A stretch of 64,000 nucleotides of DNA from Streptomyces sp. MP131-18 (GCF_001984575.1 NZ_LZNS01000001.1:3723210-3787209); one strand, 5' to 3'; positions 1 through 7,795 are shown, numbered from the stretch's first letter. The notes: a model not told the origin generated them from the letters alone. A program made the numbers and translations.

Positions 1-36
1 GGCCCAGGTCAGGGCTCTATCCCCAACCTGGGCCGT
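1..36. terminator. Hairpin at window start, copy 1 of a direct repeat
   Basis: A perfect 9-bp inverted repeat (GGCCCAGGT / ACCTGGGCC) encloses an 18-nt loop and is followed by a GT-rich stretch (GTTGTGTTGT). The same hairpin and tail recur at 6361, where they directly follow a tRNA-Gly 3' half. By analogy this copy is probably the terminator of a tRNA gene lying just left of the window, but that gene is not visible. Confidence 0.55.
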
Positions 37-643
37 TGTGTTGTCCGAGGCTCGCCCGGGCAAGGATTCCCGATCGCCCGGCAGCGGGCCAGCGTGACAC
101 CTCGTCCGTGGGTACGGCAAGTGGCTCGTGGTGGTGCCACAACAAATACCGGTCGTCATGGCGCAGTTCCGCGTCGCCCTGTTCAAGGCGCATCACGCCC
201 CGCTCCATGGAGCAGGCGTAAGCCAGCAGGACCAGCCGATCAGCCGGACTGAGCCGGAGAAGATCCCGGTGGACCTCGGCCTCCTGCAGTTCCTCAGGGC
301 TCCGGACCGTGTCGGCGAATCAGGTCGGCCCGGAACTCCTTTGCTTTTCGCAGACGCGCCTCGGTGACGGGCACGTCCTTCTTGGCATACCGGAAGGGAT
401 AGAAGAGGTGGTCCGAGATGATCACGACCGCTCACTCCTGGAGACGGACGCAGGTCGCGCCCGGCAGATTCCTCCAGACCGGCGGCCAACTCCTCGTACT
501 GAGCGGCGTACAGACCGTGGCCCATACGCTTCCAGGGCCTGCGTGTTGACGCCCTGGTGACCGTCCTCGGCCCGCCGGCGGGCCTGGACCAGACACCGCG
601 GCGGTATCTCGCGCGCCAGCGGATCCGCCAGGTCGGCGAAGAT
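17..643 (-). pseudogene. Frameshifted hypothetical gene(s)
   Basis: Coding-like third-position GC moves between frames along the minus strand. About 643-521 reads IFADLADPLAREIPPR... up to QALEAY. The reading then shifts one frame to GHGLYAAQYEELAAGLEE (about 521-447). A GTG at 425 preceded by AGGAG opens MIISDHLFYPFRYAKKD..., closing at 294. The best frame then shifts again to SPEELQEAEVHRDLLRL..., closing at 17. Each piece looks like real protein, but no single frame spans them, so this is one decayed gene or two small decayed genes. No family was recognised. The decay beside a tRNA/hairpin repeat fits an accessory segment. Confidence 0.35.
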
Positions 644-792
644 CCTACGCGCTTATGTCATCGCGGGGCCTTGATCCACCTCGGCTTTGCCTCCCCGTGC
701 AAGCGCCACCGTCAGGGGGCATACCGGCTTCATGCATGACTTTGACGGTCAGCGTCGCCGACGACAAGAGCGCACACGCCGCCCTCACTAAC

Positions 793-814
793 GTTATGGC
801 TGAGGTACCATAAC
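793..814 (+). promoter_or_regulatory. Palindromic operator of the toxin-antitoxin pair
   Basis: GTTATGG (793-799) and CCATAAC (808-814) form a 7-bp inverted repeat with an 8-bp spacer, ending 3 bp before the antitoxin ATG at 818. No Shine-Dalgarno sequence lies between it and the ATG, so the mRNA may be leaderless. Ribbon-helix-helix antitoxins usually repress their own promoter through such palindromes; that role here is inferred from position. Confidence 0.6.
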
Positions 815-817
815 CAT

Positions 818-1057
818 ATGGGCCTGAAGAAGACGACTGTCATGGTCGACGAGGAGGACCTCGCGCTGATCAAAGAGGCGGCAGCGCGGGAGGGGCGGCC
901 GGAGTCGGAGTACTTCCGGGAGGCGTTCCATCTCGCGGCCCTCCGTACCCGGCGTTGGGACGAGGAGTGGGACATCCCACGCCTGGACTTCGGCGGGCCC
1001 GTCACCGCCGAGGAGATCGACCGAGCGGTCTCGGACGGCGTGGCGGACGCCGAGTGA
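818..1057 (+). CDS. Ribbon-helix-helix antitoxin
   Basis: 79 aa. The N-terminus (KKTTVMVDEEDLALIKEAA, then GRPESEYFREAFHLAAL) has the strand-helix-helix pattern of CopG/Arc-type DNA-binding antitoxins. The acidic C-terminal third (WDEEWDIPRLDF onward) is the usual place for the toxin-neutralising segment. The stop codon overlaps the start of the PIN toxin by 4 bp, so the two are translationally coupled. Regulation is probably autorepression through the palindrome at 793-814. The assignment rests on the fold pattern plus the neighbour; the VapB-like subfamily is not certain. Confidence 0.8.
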   Translation: MGLKKTTVMVDEEDLALIKEAAAREGRPESEYFREAFHLAALRTRRWDEEWDIPRLDFGGPVTAEEIDRAVSDGVADAE

Positions 1058-1488
1058 TCGTCGTCGGCGACACCTCCGGCCTGGTCGCCGCTCTCAACAC
1101 CTCGGACCCCGAGCACAAAGCCGCCCGCATCGCGATGCGGGCGGCGGCGCTCACCGTGGTGTCACCGCTGGTGATCCTCGAGATCGAACACATCACCACA
1201 CGCAACATCGACCGCAGGGCCGCGTACGCGGTGAACGACTGGCTGCTCGCCCAGGAACGCACGGGGCGCGTGGCCATCCCCGAGCTGTCCGCCGAGACAC
1301 TGCGCAAGGCTCGCGTGGTCCAGAACCGCTACGCGGCCCTGCGACTGGACCTGACCGACGCCGTGAACGTCGTCCTGGCCGAAGCGTTCGACACCGAGAT
1401 CATCCTGACCCTCGACCGCCGGGACTTCAGAGCCGTCACCCCACTCACCGGCAAGCACGCCTTCCGGCTGCTGCCCGACGACCTGTAG
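1054..1488 (+). CDS. PIN-domain ribonuclease toxin (VapC-like)
   Basis: 144 aa from the GTG that overlaps the antitoxin stop. The PIN acidic residues are visible: D6 in VVGDTSGLVAAL, E43/E45 in ILEIEHI, D102 in LTDAVNVVLAE, and D121/D124 in TLDRRDF. PIN toxins are Mg-dependent endoribonucleases that cleave tRNA or rRNA and are held inactive by the co-expressed antitoxin. Length is normal for VapC proteins, and no catalytic residue is missing, so the pair could be active. An in-frame ATG at 955 lies inside the antitoxin and is a less likely start. Confidence 0.82.
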   Translation: MIVVGDTSGLVAALNTSDPEHKAARIAMRAAALTVVSPLVILEIEHITTRNIDRRAAYAVNDWLLAQERTGRVAIPELSAETLRKARVVQNRYAALRLDLTDAVNVVLAEAFDTEIILTLDRRDFRAVTPLTGKHAFRLLPDDL

Positions 1489-1871
1489 AGCCCCCGGCCC
1501 CGTGCCAGAAGCGTGCCAGAACGGGCGGAGAGCCGCGCAACGAGGGGCACGGCCGAACCTTCCAGGCGACTGGCCATGGCGGCATTCGTACCGGTCGGCG
1601 GGCATGCGGCGGCCGTTTCGTACGCTCTTCAGGCCGGGGCATCATGCAGGTCGCCGACGACCAGGGGTGCATGCTTCAGCGCCGACATGGCAGCGACCGC
1701 CGGAAGTTGCCCGGCGGAGGGCGGCGGTCTCCCCCCTGCACCACCGCGGTACCTCGGCTGATGACCGAGGTCGCGTGACCGCTGTTCACGCTTGACATCC
1801 AGTTCGGTCGAACTTGCAGGATCTTGTCCCGGGGACAACGCCGACCTGCCGACCGATGGAGCGACCCCAGC
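1489..1871. other. Intergenic region with no convincing gene
   Basis: I find no ORF with coding-like composition. Just after the PIN stop the short motif GTGCCAGAA/C occurs twice in tandem (about 1502-1521), as GTGCCAGAAGC followed by GTGCCAGAACG. Short tandem motifs of this kind can be protein-binding sites near integrative elements, but nothing here proves it. The right end holds the promoter-like sequence listed separately. Confidence 0.4.
1792..1822 (+). promoter_or_regulatory. Promoter-like TTGACA with embedded palindrome
   Basis: TTGACA (1792-1797) is a consensus -35 element. Immediately after it lies the palindrome AGTTCGGTCGAACT (1801-1814), and a CAGGAT (1817-1822) sits 19 bp behind the -35. 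A perfect palindrome between -35 and -10 is typical of a repressor site. It lies 50-80 bp upstream of the ORF at 1872. The -10 is weak. Confidence 0.4.
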
Positions 1872-2234
1872 ATGAACCGTCATCCCGGCTTCTACTTGGT
1901 CATCGGTTACACGGTCGATGGCCGCGACCGATCAGTTCGGTTCCACGTGAGTACCGACGGCACTCGTGTCTACATCGTGCACTGGGCGAGCGAGGCCGAT
2001 GCCCGAGGGCTCCGGCCTCGGGCAAGAGAGGTGGCGGCGGCGCGGTGGCGGGCGGTCGCACTGCGACGGGCGACGGTGTCGAAGGAGCCGGCGGACCTGG
2101 AGCGGATGGAGCCGCCGTGGCGCCCGGCGCTGCCGGCCGCGCTCTGCCCTGCACGACACGCGGAGATCGCCGACTCCCTGGCGGACAGGGCCGTCCAGCT
2201 GGTGGCCAGTACGCGGGCGGAGCGGACGGCGTGA
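1872..2234 (+). CDS. Hypothetical protein
   Basis: 120 aa, not recognised. The N-terminal half (HPGFYLVIGYTVDGRDRSVR, then FHVSTDGTRVYIVHWASE) looks like a small beta-rich fold. The C-terminal half is Arg/Ala-rich and helical. The start is taken at the ATG at 1872, downstream of the promoter-like TTGACA; an upstream in-frame ATG at 1824 would lie too close to that promoter. Third-position GC is moderate. The gene could be species-specific. Confidence 0.5.
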   Translation: MNRHPGFYLVIGYTVDGRDRSVRFHVSTDGTRVYIVHWASEADARGLRPRAREVAAARWRAVALRRATVSKEPADLERMEPPWRPALPAALCPARHAEIADSLADRAVQLVASTRAERTA

Positions 2235-2306
2235 CACCCCGGCTTCCCCCCGGGCGACCGCACACGCTTCGGGCGAGCAGGACCGGGAAGCCGGGTGTCC
2301 GGCCCG

Positions 2307-2681
2307 TTACCGTTCCGTCTGTGGTCCGGAAGCCGCCCGGCGAGAGGATGCGTCCGGTCGATTCGCCGATTCCGCGGCGCGGCGGTATTCGGCGTTGATG
2401 CGCTGGGCTTCTTCGAGCTGGTCTTCGAGGATGACGATGCGGCAGGCGGCCTCGATGGGGGTGCCCTCGTCGACAAGCTCCCTGGCGCGGGCGGCGATGC
2501 GCAGTTGGTAGCGCGAGTAGCGCCGGTGGCCGCCCGCGGAGCGCAGCGGGGTGATGAGGCGGGCTTCGCCGATGGCGCGGAGGAAGCCCTGGGTCGTGCC
2601 GAGCATTTCCGCGGCCCGGCCCATGGTGTAGGCGGGGTAGTCGTCGTCATCGAGACGGTTGTAGGAGTCGTCCGCTGTCAT
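2307..2681 (-). CDS. MerR-type helix-turn-helix regulator
   Basis: 124 aa. Residues about 15-75 form a MerR-type winged helix (YTMGRAAEMLGTTQGFLRAI, LITPLRSAGGHRRYSRYQL), in which GGHRRYS is the wing signature. A helical segment (ACRIVILEDQLEEAQRINAE) follows, and there is no effector domain. The start is the ATG at 2681, preceded by AGAGAGG; the longer frame upstream lacks a ribosome-binding site. It diverges from the cold-shock gene about 1 kb away. Small MerR proteins of this kind sit near csp/DEAD-helicase genes in streptomycetes, which suggests, but does not prove, a cold-shock role. Confidence 0.8.
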   Translation of the reverse strand: MTADDSYNRLDDDDYPAYTMGRAAEMLGTTQGFLRAIGEARLITPLRSAGGHRRYSRYQLRIAARARELVDEGTPIEAACRIVILEDQLEEAQRINAEYRRAAESANRPDASSRRAASGPQTER

Positions 2682-2706
2682 CGGACCTCTCTGTGGAACG
2701 CGTGGA

Positions 2707-2739
2707 GGGGCTCTGGTGCCGTACCGGCACCAGAGCCCC
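2707..2739. repeat. Perfect 15-bp inverted repeat in the merR leader
   Basis: GGGGCTCTGGTGCCG and its exact reverse complement are separated by TAC. On the minus strand the element lies 26-58 bp upstream of the MerR start. It has no T-tract, so it is either an operator or a leader RNA hairpin rather than a simple terminator. Confidence 0.7.
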
Positions 2740-3540
2740 GAAGGAACTGTTACACCATCGGCCGACTCTCGTACTGAGCCGACCTTCTGTTTCCGCAGGC
2801 CCGGCCGTAACGCTGCCTGGGGTGCGGGGATCGCGGATGCGTGACCGGAGACCACCTCACTATCGATGTCCTGCGGTACCCGGACTGCGTACTCCCGTCC
2901 GGGCGATCCTGATGGCGCTCACTCCTCCGTTCTTCCCTCTGAATCGATCACGTACCAGTCAGGTACGCATACTTCTGTGACCTCGAACGGCGCCGCTCCG
3001 ACGCCTGTGCCGAGGAACACCGAACCGCACTGCTGGTACTGCGGCACTGCCCATGGCGGCCCCTGATCACTGCGGCCACCAGGTCCGGCCGTCAGTCCCG
3101 TCGCCTTCCCGTACCGCTCTGGCTTCGGAACTCCACGACCGCACCGTCCTGCGAACAACACCTGCTTGCACTGCTGCCCGGCAGTTCGTCTCTGCCGGGC
3201 TCTTCTCGATCTCGGCTACGAGAGAAACCATAGTCGCGGCACCCTCCAATGTCTACTCCAGCCAGCATAGATTTTCGTGCGTTCGGCGGACAGGTAGTCA
3301 TCCACGAGCAGACAGGAACCCGACCGCCGCCGCGCAGGCGGACGCGGCGGTGGGCAGCCGCAGGCGCCGGCCCGCCGGATGGCGGGCCGGCCTGGAAGAG
3401 GTGCCGTGACGACGCCACCTCCTGGAACTGCCCCAGGGGCAAGCACATACCTGCTGCCGAGAAGTGAGATATCGGAACGACGTGCGGTCAGGGTTTCTCA
3501 CGTGACGGGAACGAGAGGGATTAATCACCCGACGGGCCCC
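2740..3540. other. Long intergenic region with one hairpin
   Basis: About 800 bp with no convincing gene on either strand; the open frames have poor third-position GC or no ribosome-binding site. One strong hairpin stands out at 3367-3390 (CCGGCCCGCC, loop GGAT, GGCGGGCCGG). The region separates the MerR gene from the divergently transcribed cold-shock gene and may hold an unrecognised small RNA. Confidence 0.4.
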
Positions 3541-3723
3541 ACTGCCGCCATGCTACTGTCGGAGTAGTTGCAGTTTTGGTTCCCGAAAATTCCAAGCGCC
3601 TCGACGGATTTTCCAACCGCATGGCGTCTCTTGAATGTCCGGTCTTTTTCCGGAGGGTGATCAGCGCGGCTACACGGAGTCCGCACAGTGCGGACTCCGG
3701 GCACTGCCCGAAGGAGATTAGAT
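3541..3723 (+). promoter_or_regulatory. Cold-shock gene promoter and long leader
   Basis: A TACTGT -10-like hexamer (3554-3559) is followed by a leader of roughly 160 nt, rich in T tracts (TTTTGG, TCTTTTTCC), before the cold-shock ATG. A perfect 11-bp inverted repeat sits just before the ribosome-binding site. Long structured leaders are characteristic of csp genes and allow temperature-dependent translation; the mechanism here is inferred. Confidence 0.55.
3676..3698. repeat. 11-bp palindrome in the cold-shock leader
   Basis: GGAGTCCGCAC and GTGCGGACTCC are exact reverse complements separated by a single A. The element ends 12 nt upstream of the AAGGAG ribosome-binding site at 3711-3716. 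As RNA it would fold into a stable stem close to the translation start. Confidence 0.75.
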
Positions 3724-3927
3724 ATGGCATCCGGCACCGTGAAGTGGTTCAACGCGGAAAAGGGTTTTGGGTTCATCGAGCAGGACGGTGGCGGCCCTGA
3801 TGTCTTCGCCCACTACTCGAACATCGCCGCCCAGGGCTTCCGTGAGCTGCTCGAAGGCCAGAAGGTGAACTTCGACATCGCGCAAGGCCAGAAGGGCCCG
3901 ACGGCCGAGAACATCGTTCCCGCCTGA
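3724..3927 (+). CDS. Cold-shock domain protein (CspA family)
   Basis: 67 aa, the standard CspA length. RNP1-like KGFGFIEQDGG and RNP2-like DVFAHYSNI surface motifs are intact, preceded by ASGTVKWFNAEK. These OB-fold proteins bind single-stranded RNA or DNA and melt mRNA secondary structure. The ATG at 3724 follows AAGGAGATTAGAT, a strong ribosome-binding site; an upstream in-frame ATG would start inside the leader palindrome. A strong terminator follows at 3941, so it is monocistronic. The DEAD-box helicase next door probably acts in the same RNA-remodelling process. Confidence 0.96.
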   Translation: MASGTVKWFNAEKGFGFIEQDGGGPDVFAHYSNIAAQGFRELLEGQKVNFDIAQGQKGPTAENIVPA

Positions 3928-3940
3928 TACACGCGCATGT

Positions 3941-3978
3941 GAGTCGGAGCCCGCACCTCAGGGTGCGGGCCCCGACTC
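3941..3978. terminator. Terminator hairpin after the cold-shock gene
   Basis: GAGTCGG and CCGACTC form an outer stem and GCCCGCACC / GGTGCGGGC an inner stem around a short TCA-containing loop. There is no long U-run, as is common in high-GC actinomycetes. Confidence 0.8.
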
Positions 3979-4282
3979 ATGGCGTATGAGGGCGCAGCCC
4001 TTCTCCTGTCTCCAGTGCCTGCACGACGTGACAGGCCCCGGAGCCCGCAGCTCATCGCGCAGCGGGGGTTCCGATCCCGCTCCGGACACATGTCCCGCAT
4101 GGGCTCCGACTCCGCCCCCGGCTCCGGCGATTCCACTTATCCCGGTAGTGGTCGCTATTTCTTCACCCGGCCGGAGTCCCATTTCATTTTCATTTTTGCT
4201 CCGGCTCGTTCTCGCGATTTCTCCGTGTTGCTCATCTTCCGCGGTACTTCCTTGACACGTGCCACTTCGAGGAAGGTTCCGC
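3979..4282 (+). other. Upstream region of the DEAD-box helicase gene
   Basis: About 300 bp without a gene. The right half (4160-4260) is unusually A/T-rich for this DNA, with runs such as TTTCATTTTCATTTTTGC. Such a leader resembles those of cold-inducible genes, but no -35/-10 pair is clear. Confidence 0.4.
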
Positions 4283-5779
4283 ATGAACCGCACAGACACT
4301 CCCGCCCGCTCTCGCACCCGTACGGGCGGCAGCGTTGACCGGGGCAGCCGCTCCGGTGGTTCCAGCCGCTCCGGTGGTTCCGGCCGTTCCGGCACAGCGG
4401 GCCGCTCGGGTGGCCACGGCCGGCGGACCGCGGGGCAAGGTGAGTTCGCCCTGCCCGTCACCCGAACCCCGGCGCTGCCCGCCGTCGAGGCCTTCGCCGA
4501 TCTGGGTCTGCCCGAGCAGCTGCTGGCCACGCTCCGCGCCCAAGAGGTGAGCGCGCCGTTCCCGATCCAGGCCGCCACCCTGCCCAATACCCTCGCCGGC
4601 CGTGACGTCCTGGGCCGCGGGCGTACCGGGTCCGGCAAAACTCTGGCGTTCGGTCTGGCCCTGCTGGCCCGGACCGCCGGGCAGCGCGCCGAGCCCCGGC
4701 AGCCGCTGGCCCTGGTCCTCGTCCCCACCCGCGAGCTGGCCCAGCAGGTCACCGACGCGCTCACCCCGTACGCCCGCTCGGTCAGGCTGCGGCTGGCCAC
4801 GGTCGTCGGCGGCATGTCGATCAGTCGCCAGGCCGCCGCACTCCGCGGCGGAGCCGAGGTGGTCATCGCCACTCCCGGGCGGTTGAGGGACCTCGTCGAC
4901 CGCGGCGACTGCCTGTTGAACCAGGTCGCCATCAGCGTTCTGGACGAGGCCGACCAAATGACCGACATGGGCTTCATGCCCCAGGTCACCGCCCTGCTCG
5001 ACCAGGTCCGTCCCGACGGGCAGCGGATGCTTTTCTCCGCCACCCTGGACCGCAACATCGACCGGCTGGTCCGCCGCTATCTGACCGATCCGGTCGTGCA
5101 CTCGGTCGACCCCTCGGCCGGCGCGGTGACGACGATGGAGCACCACGTGCTGCACGTCCACAGCACCGACAAGCTCGCCACCACGACGCAGATCGCCGCT
5201 CGCGACGGTCGGGTGATCATGTTTCTGGACACCAAGCACGCGGTCGACCGGCTGACCCAGGACCTGCTCAGGAGCGGAGTGCGGGCCGCCGCGCTGCACG
5301 GCGGCAAGTCGCAGCCGCAGCGCACCCGTACGCTGACGCAGTTCAAGACCGGGCACGCCACCGTCCTCGTCGCCACGAATGTCGCCGCCCGCGGTATTCA
5401 CGTCGACAACCTCGATCTGGTCGTCAACGTCGACCCGCCGACGGACCACAAGGACTACCTGCACCGCGGCGGCCGCACGGCCCGGGCGGGTGAGTCGGGC
5501 AGCGTCGTCACCCTGGTCACCCCCGACCAGCGCCGCGGCATGACCCACCTCATGGCGAACGCGGGGATCCTCCCGCGGATCACCCGGGTCCAGCCCGGAG
5601 AGGCCGAGCTGAGCCGCATCACCGGCGCGCGGGCCCCCTCCGGTGTACCGGTCGTCATCACCGCACCGGTGGTCGAGCGCCCCCGGCGCAACGCCACCTC
5701 CCGCTCCCGGCGCGGCCGCCCCTCGCAGCCGACCCGCCGCACCGCCGGGCGGCAGTCCGCCCTCGACGCGGCTGCGTAG
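4283..5779 (+). CDS. DEAD-box RNA helicase
   Basis: 498 aa. After a Ser/Arg/Gly-rich low-complexity N-terminus (about 60 aa) all helicase motifs are present: the Q-motif region FPIQAATLP, GRTGSGKT (I), PTRELA (Ia), TPGRLRDL (Ib), LDEADQM (II, DEAD), SAT (III), ATNVAARGIHVDNLDLV (V) and HRGGRTARAG (VI). The C-terminal tail is basic and disordered. It would unwind short RNA duplexes, probably in ribosome assembly or mRNA remodelling at low temperature. The start at 4283 has AGGAAGG upstream. The long AT-richer stretch before it (about 3980-4282) probably carries its promoter and leader. Confidence 0.95.
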   Translation: MNRTDTPARSRTRTGGSVDRGSRSGGSSRSGGSGRSGTAGRSGGHGRRTAGQGEFALPVTRTPALPAVEAFADLGLPEQLLATLRAQEVSAPFPIQAATLPNTLAGRDVLGRGRTGSGKTLAFGLALLARTAGQRAEPRQPLALVLVPTRELAQQVTDALTPYARSVRLRLATVVGGMSISRQAAALRGGAEVVIATPGRLRDLVDRGDCLLNQVAISVLDEADQMTDMGFMPQVTALLDQVRPDGQRMLFSATLDRNIDRLVRRYLTDPVVHSVDPSAGAVTTMEHHVLHVHSTDKLATTTQIAARDGRVIMFLDTKHAVDRLTQDLLRSGVRAAALHGGKSQPQRTRTLTQFKTGHATVLVATNVAARGIHVDNLDLVVNVDPPTDHKDYLHRGGRTARAGESGSVVTLVTPDQRRGMTHLMANAGILPRITRVQPGEAELSRITGARAPSGVPVVITAPVVERPRRNATSRSRRGRPSQPTRRTAGRQSALDAAA

Positions 5780-6308
5780 AAACCCTCGTCGTCAGGAGAC
5801 GGGCCCTTTCACGGCCGGCGCCCGCATCGGGTACCTGCCCGTCTGCGACGAGAACGACGGGTGTGGCGGACTGGTCACACGGGCGCGACTCGCTGCCGTC
5901 CACGACCGCTCCGCATCCCCGGACCGACTCCGCCCACCCGACGTCACCTGCGGCAGGCGGGAATTCCCACGCCTTCCGCGAACCCGTGGTGGACGAGCAG
6001 GGTTGTTGGTGTCCTCGCCTCCCCCCACGCCGCACACGGCTCGGACACCTCTTCCTTTCCGCCGCGACGTCCCGTGCGCCGCATCATTGCCCGCTTTCCA
6101 TGCGACCTGACCGGGAGCGGCGTGCTGGAGGCGATGCGGGGCATCACGCCCGAGCTGGCCACCAACGAGTCCGTGATCACCGACCGCCGCCCGTACCCCG
6201 TCAAACAGGCGGGCGATGTCCGCACCCGACAGGACTGCCGTGACTTCAGCACGGCCCAAGTGATCCGGACCATGTCGGCCTGCATGGACCCATGCGAAGC
6301 ACAGGTGA
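5780..6308. other. Gene-poor region before the tRNA fragment
   Basis: I see no ORF with coding-like composition. A short plus-strand stretch near 6110-6230 reads GVLEAMRGITPELATNES in one frame, but it has no start, no ribosome-binding site and no recognisable family. It may be the remnant of a gene disrupted when this segment was formed. Confidence 0.35.
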
Positions 6309-6350
6309 TTCCCAAGCTCAGAGCGCGAGTTCGATTCTCGTCGCCCGCTT
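6309..6350 (+). pseudogene. 3' half of tRNA-Gly(CCC), possible attachment-site core
   Basis: Starting at the anticodon loop (TTCCCAA, 6309-6315) the sequence continues through GCTCA, an intact T-arm (GCGAG, TTCGATT, CTCGT; 6325-6341) and the acceptor 3' strand CGCCCGC (6342-6348) with discriminator T. Upstream bases do not pair with the anticodon 3' strand, and no 5' half (GCGGGCG...) is present. Truncation inside the anticodon loop is what a tyrosine integrase leaves when its core spans anticodon loop to 3' end. The terminator-like hairpin follows at 6361. No integrase gene is visible in the window. Confidence 0.7.
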
Positions 6351-6360
6351 CAACGGTCAA

Positions 6361-6396
6361 GGCCCAGGTCAGGGGCTCTGTCCCCCTGCCTGGGCC
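6361..6396. terminator. Hairpin after the tRNA fragment, copy 2 of the direct repeat
   Basis: GGCCCAGG / CCTGGGCC plus an inner CAGGGG / CCCCTG stem. It matches positions 1-36 at most sites, including the downstream GTTGTGTTGT tail. The two copies lie 6360 bp apart in the same orientation and bracket the toxin-antitoxin / cold-shock segment. Confidence 0.65.
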
Positions 6397-7093
6397 GTTG
6401 TGTTGTTGTCGACATTGGTGAGCGGCGTCGCGCACCAGCCACGATGCCACGGCTCGGGGAGTTCAATCAGTCGGCGGCCAGTGCAACCATCACGATGAGA
6501 GCGATTGCCACGACCAATCACAGTCGCAGCCTTCTCTTGGTGAAGCGATCCCGATGTCCCGAGGCGGCGGTCGTCTCCTCGCCATTGTGCGTTTCCCTCC
6601 GCGTCAATGGGCAGGGGCTCCGAGAGTGACCGTGGCCCCCGTTGGAGGCAAGGACGCACACCAGCCGTGCCGTGAAGGCCGGGGGTCGGGCCCGTAATGC
6701 ACTATCCCGTCCTGGTGACCGCACGAAGGAACGTCTCCAGGTCGGAGGCCGTCTCTCGGTCCACGGCAGGCCGCAGACGGAATCCCCCCGCCCACACGCG
6801 TGGTAGCTGACTCCGTCCGCCGGCAGATCGCCACCGCCTCATTCCGCGACTACCCACTGTGACTTTTGGGTTGCCCGCTACCTGTTCGACGAGCTCGAAT
6901 GACGCTCCCGAGTCCGACGCCGGGCGGATGCGCCCGGCGGGGGCGACCGGGTGAGCGGCCCGGGTGACGAGAGTCGGACGGTAGGCGGGTCGGGGGGTCC
7001 CGGCCCGCCTTCCACGATTCGCGGGCCCGGGCCGGCAGTGAGCCGTCGCGAGTGGTGGATGGGAGCCGTGGCGGCGAAGGGGGCGAGTCCACC
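6397..7093. other. Gene-poor region with a possible broken membrane ORF
   Basis: No intact gene was found. On the minus strand at about 6540-6465 the frame reads GHRDRFTKRRLRL, then a TGA, then LVVAIALIVMVALAAD and a stop. That would be a basic linker plus one transmembrane helix interrupted by a single stop codon. It may be a decayed small membrane protein. The rest (6640-7090) shows nothing recognisable. Confidence 0.3.
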
Positions 7094-7285
7094 ATGCCGA
7101 AGGATCGGGCCGTGCGTTTGGTCCCGCAGACCCGTGATCCGTACAGGAACGAGTCCCCGAGCTGGACATCGGTCCGGAGAGCCTGCGGAACTGGGTCCGC
7201 CGGGCCGAGGCCGGTGCCGGTGCCCGGGCCCGGGAGGACGACCGAGGAGTCGGGCCGGACGAAGGCGTTGAAGCGGCCGCAGTGA
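7094..7285 (+). mobile_element. Remnant of an IS3-type transposase OrfA
   Basis: In one frame the start reads DRAVRLVPQTRDPYRNESPSW. In another frame slightly downstream it reads GPESLRNWVRRAEAGAGARA, then TTEESGRTKALKR in the first frame again. These are the N-terminal helix-turn-helix pieces (DRAVRLV, ETLRKWVRQAE, TTEES..IKALKR) of IS3-family OrfA, with an internal deletion or frameshifts. No OrfB and no terminal repeats were found. The identification is from motif memory. Confidence 0.55.
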
Positions 7286-7523
7286 GGCCTCCTGGCCGAC
7301 CGGCGGGGGCACGGTCTGGTCTCAGAACTCGCGGCGGTCACGAACAGCGGAGTGCTCACCCGCTGTCGGCTACGGACCGTAGTCTTCCCAGCTCGGCAGA
7401 GCCCATGGGAGCCGTACCTGCCCCGCCTCGCTCCCGACATGGTGTCCGCTGTCGGGACCCGGGCCAAAGAGCGGGCGCGAACGGCCGCCGCGGATGGCGG
7501 CAGGCAGGCGCATACTGGTCGCA

Positions 7524-7745
7524 ATGACAAAATCAGCTGCACCGAAGCGCTACTTGCCTACCAGCCCCTTCAAGCCCCCGGTCACGCCGCCCCCCAAAGA
7601 GTTCGCCGTGGGCGACCAGGTCACACACGACATGTACGGCCTAGGTCGAGTGATCGACATCGAGGAGGGAATCGCGGTCCTTGTCGATTTCGGCTCGGCG
7701 CGAGAGCGGATCCTGAGTCCGTACGCCAAGATGACCAAGCTGTAG
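7524..7745 (+). CDS. Small conserved protein with Tudor-like C-terminus
   Basis: 73 aa. After a proline-rich lead (RYLPTSPFKPPVTPPP) the sequence EFAVGDQVTHDMYGLGRVID, then EEGIAVLVDFGS and YAKMTKL, resembles the small beta-barrel at the C-terminus of UvrD/PcrA helicases, which contacts RNA polymerase or nucleic acid. The start is the ATG at 7524; the upstream in-frame ATG at 7494 is less likely. I recall near-identical small proteins in many streptomycetes, but no function is known to me. Transcription-related binding is inference. Confidence 0.75.
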   Translation: MTKSAAPKRYLPTSPFKPPVTPPPKEFAVGDQVTHDMYGLGRVIDIEEGIAVLVDFGSARERILSPYAKMTKL

Positions 7746-7795
7746 GACCGCTGTGCCCGGTCACGGCACGTCGGCTCTCCCCCCATGGCCTCATA

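Noticed and set aside
2919..3161. Small minus-strand gene in the long intergenic region
   Set aside because: No ribosome-binding site, no recognisable domain and poor third-position GC.
6309..6350. A complete tRNA gene
   Set aside because: Only the part from anticodon loop to 3' end is present; the acceptor 5' strand and D-arm are missing.
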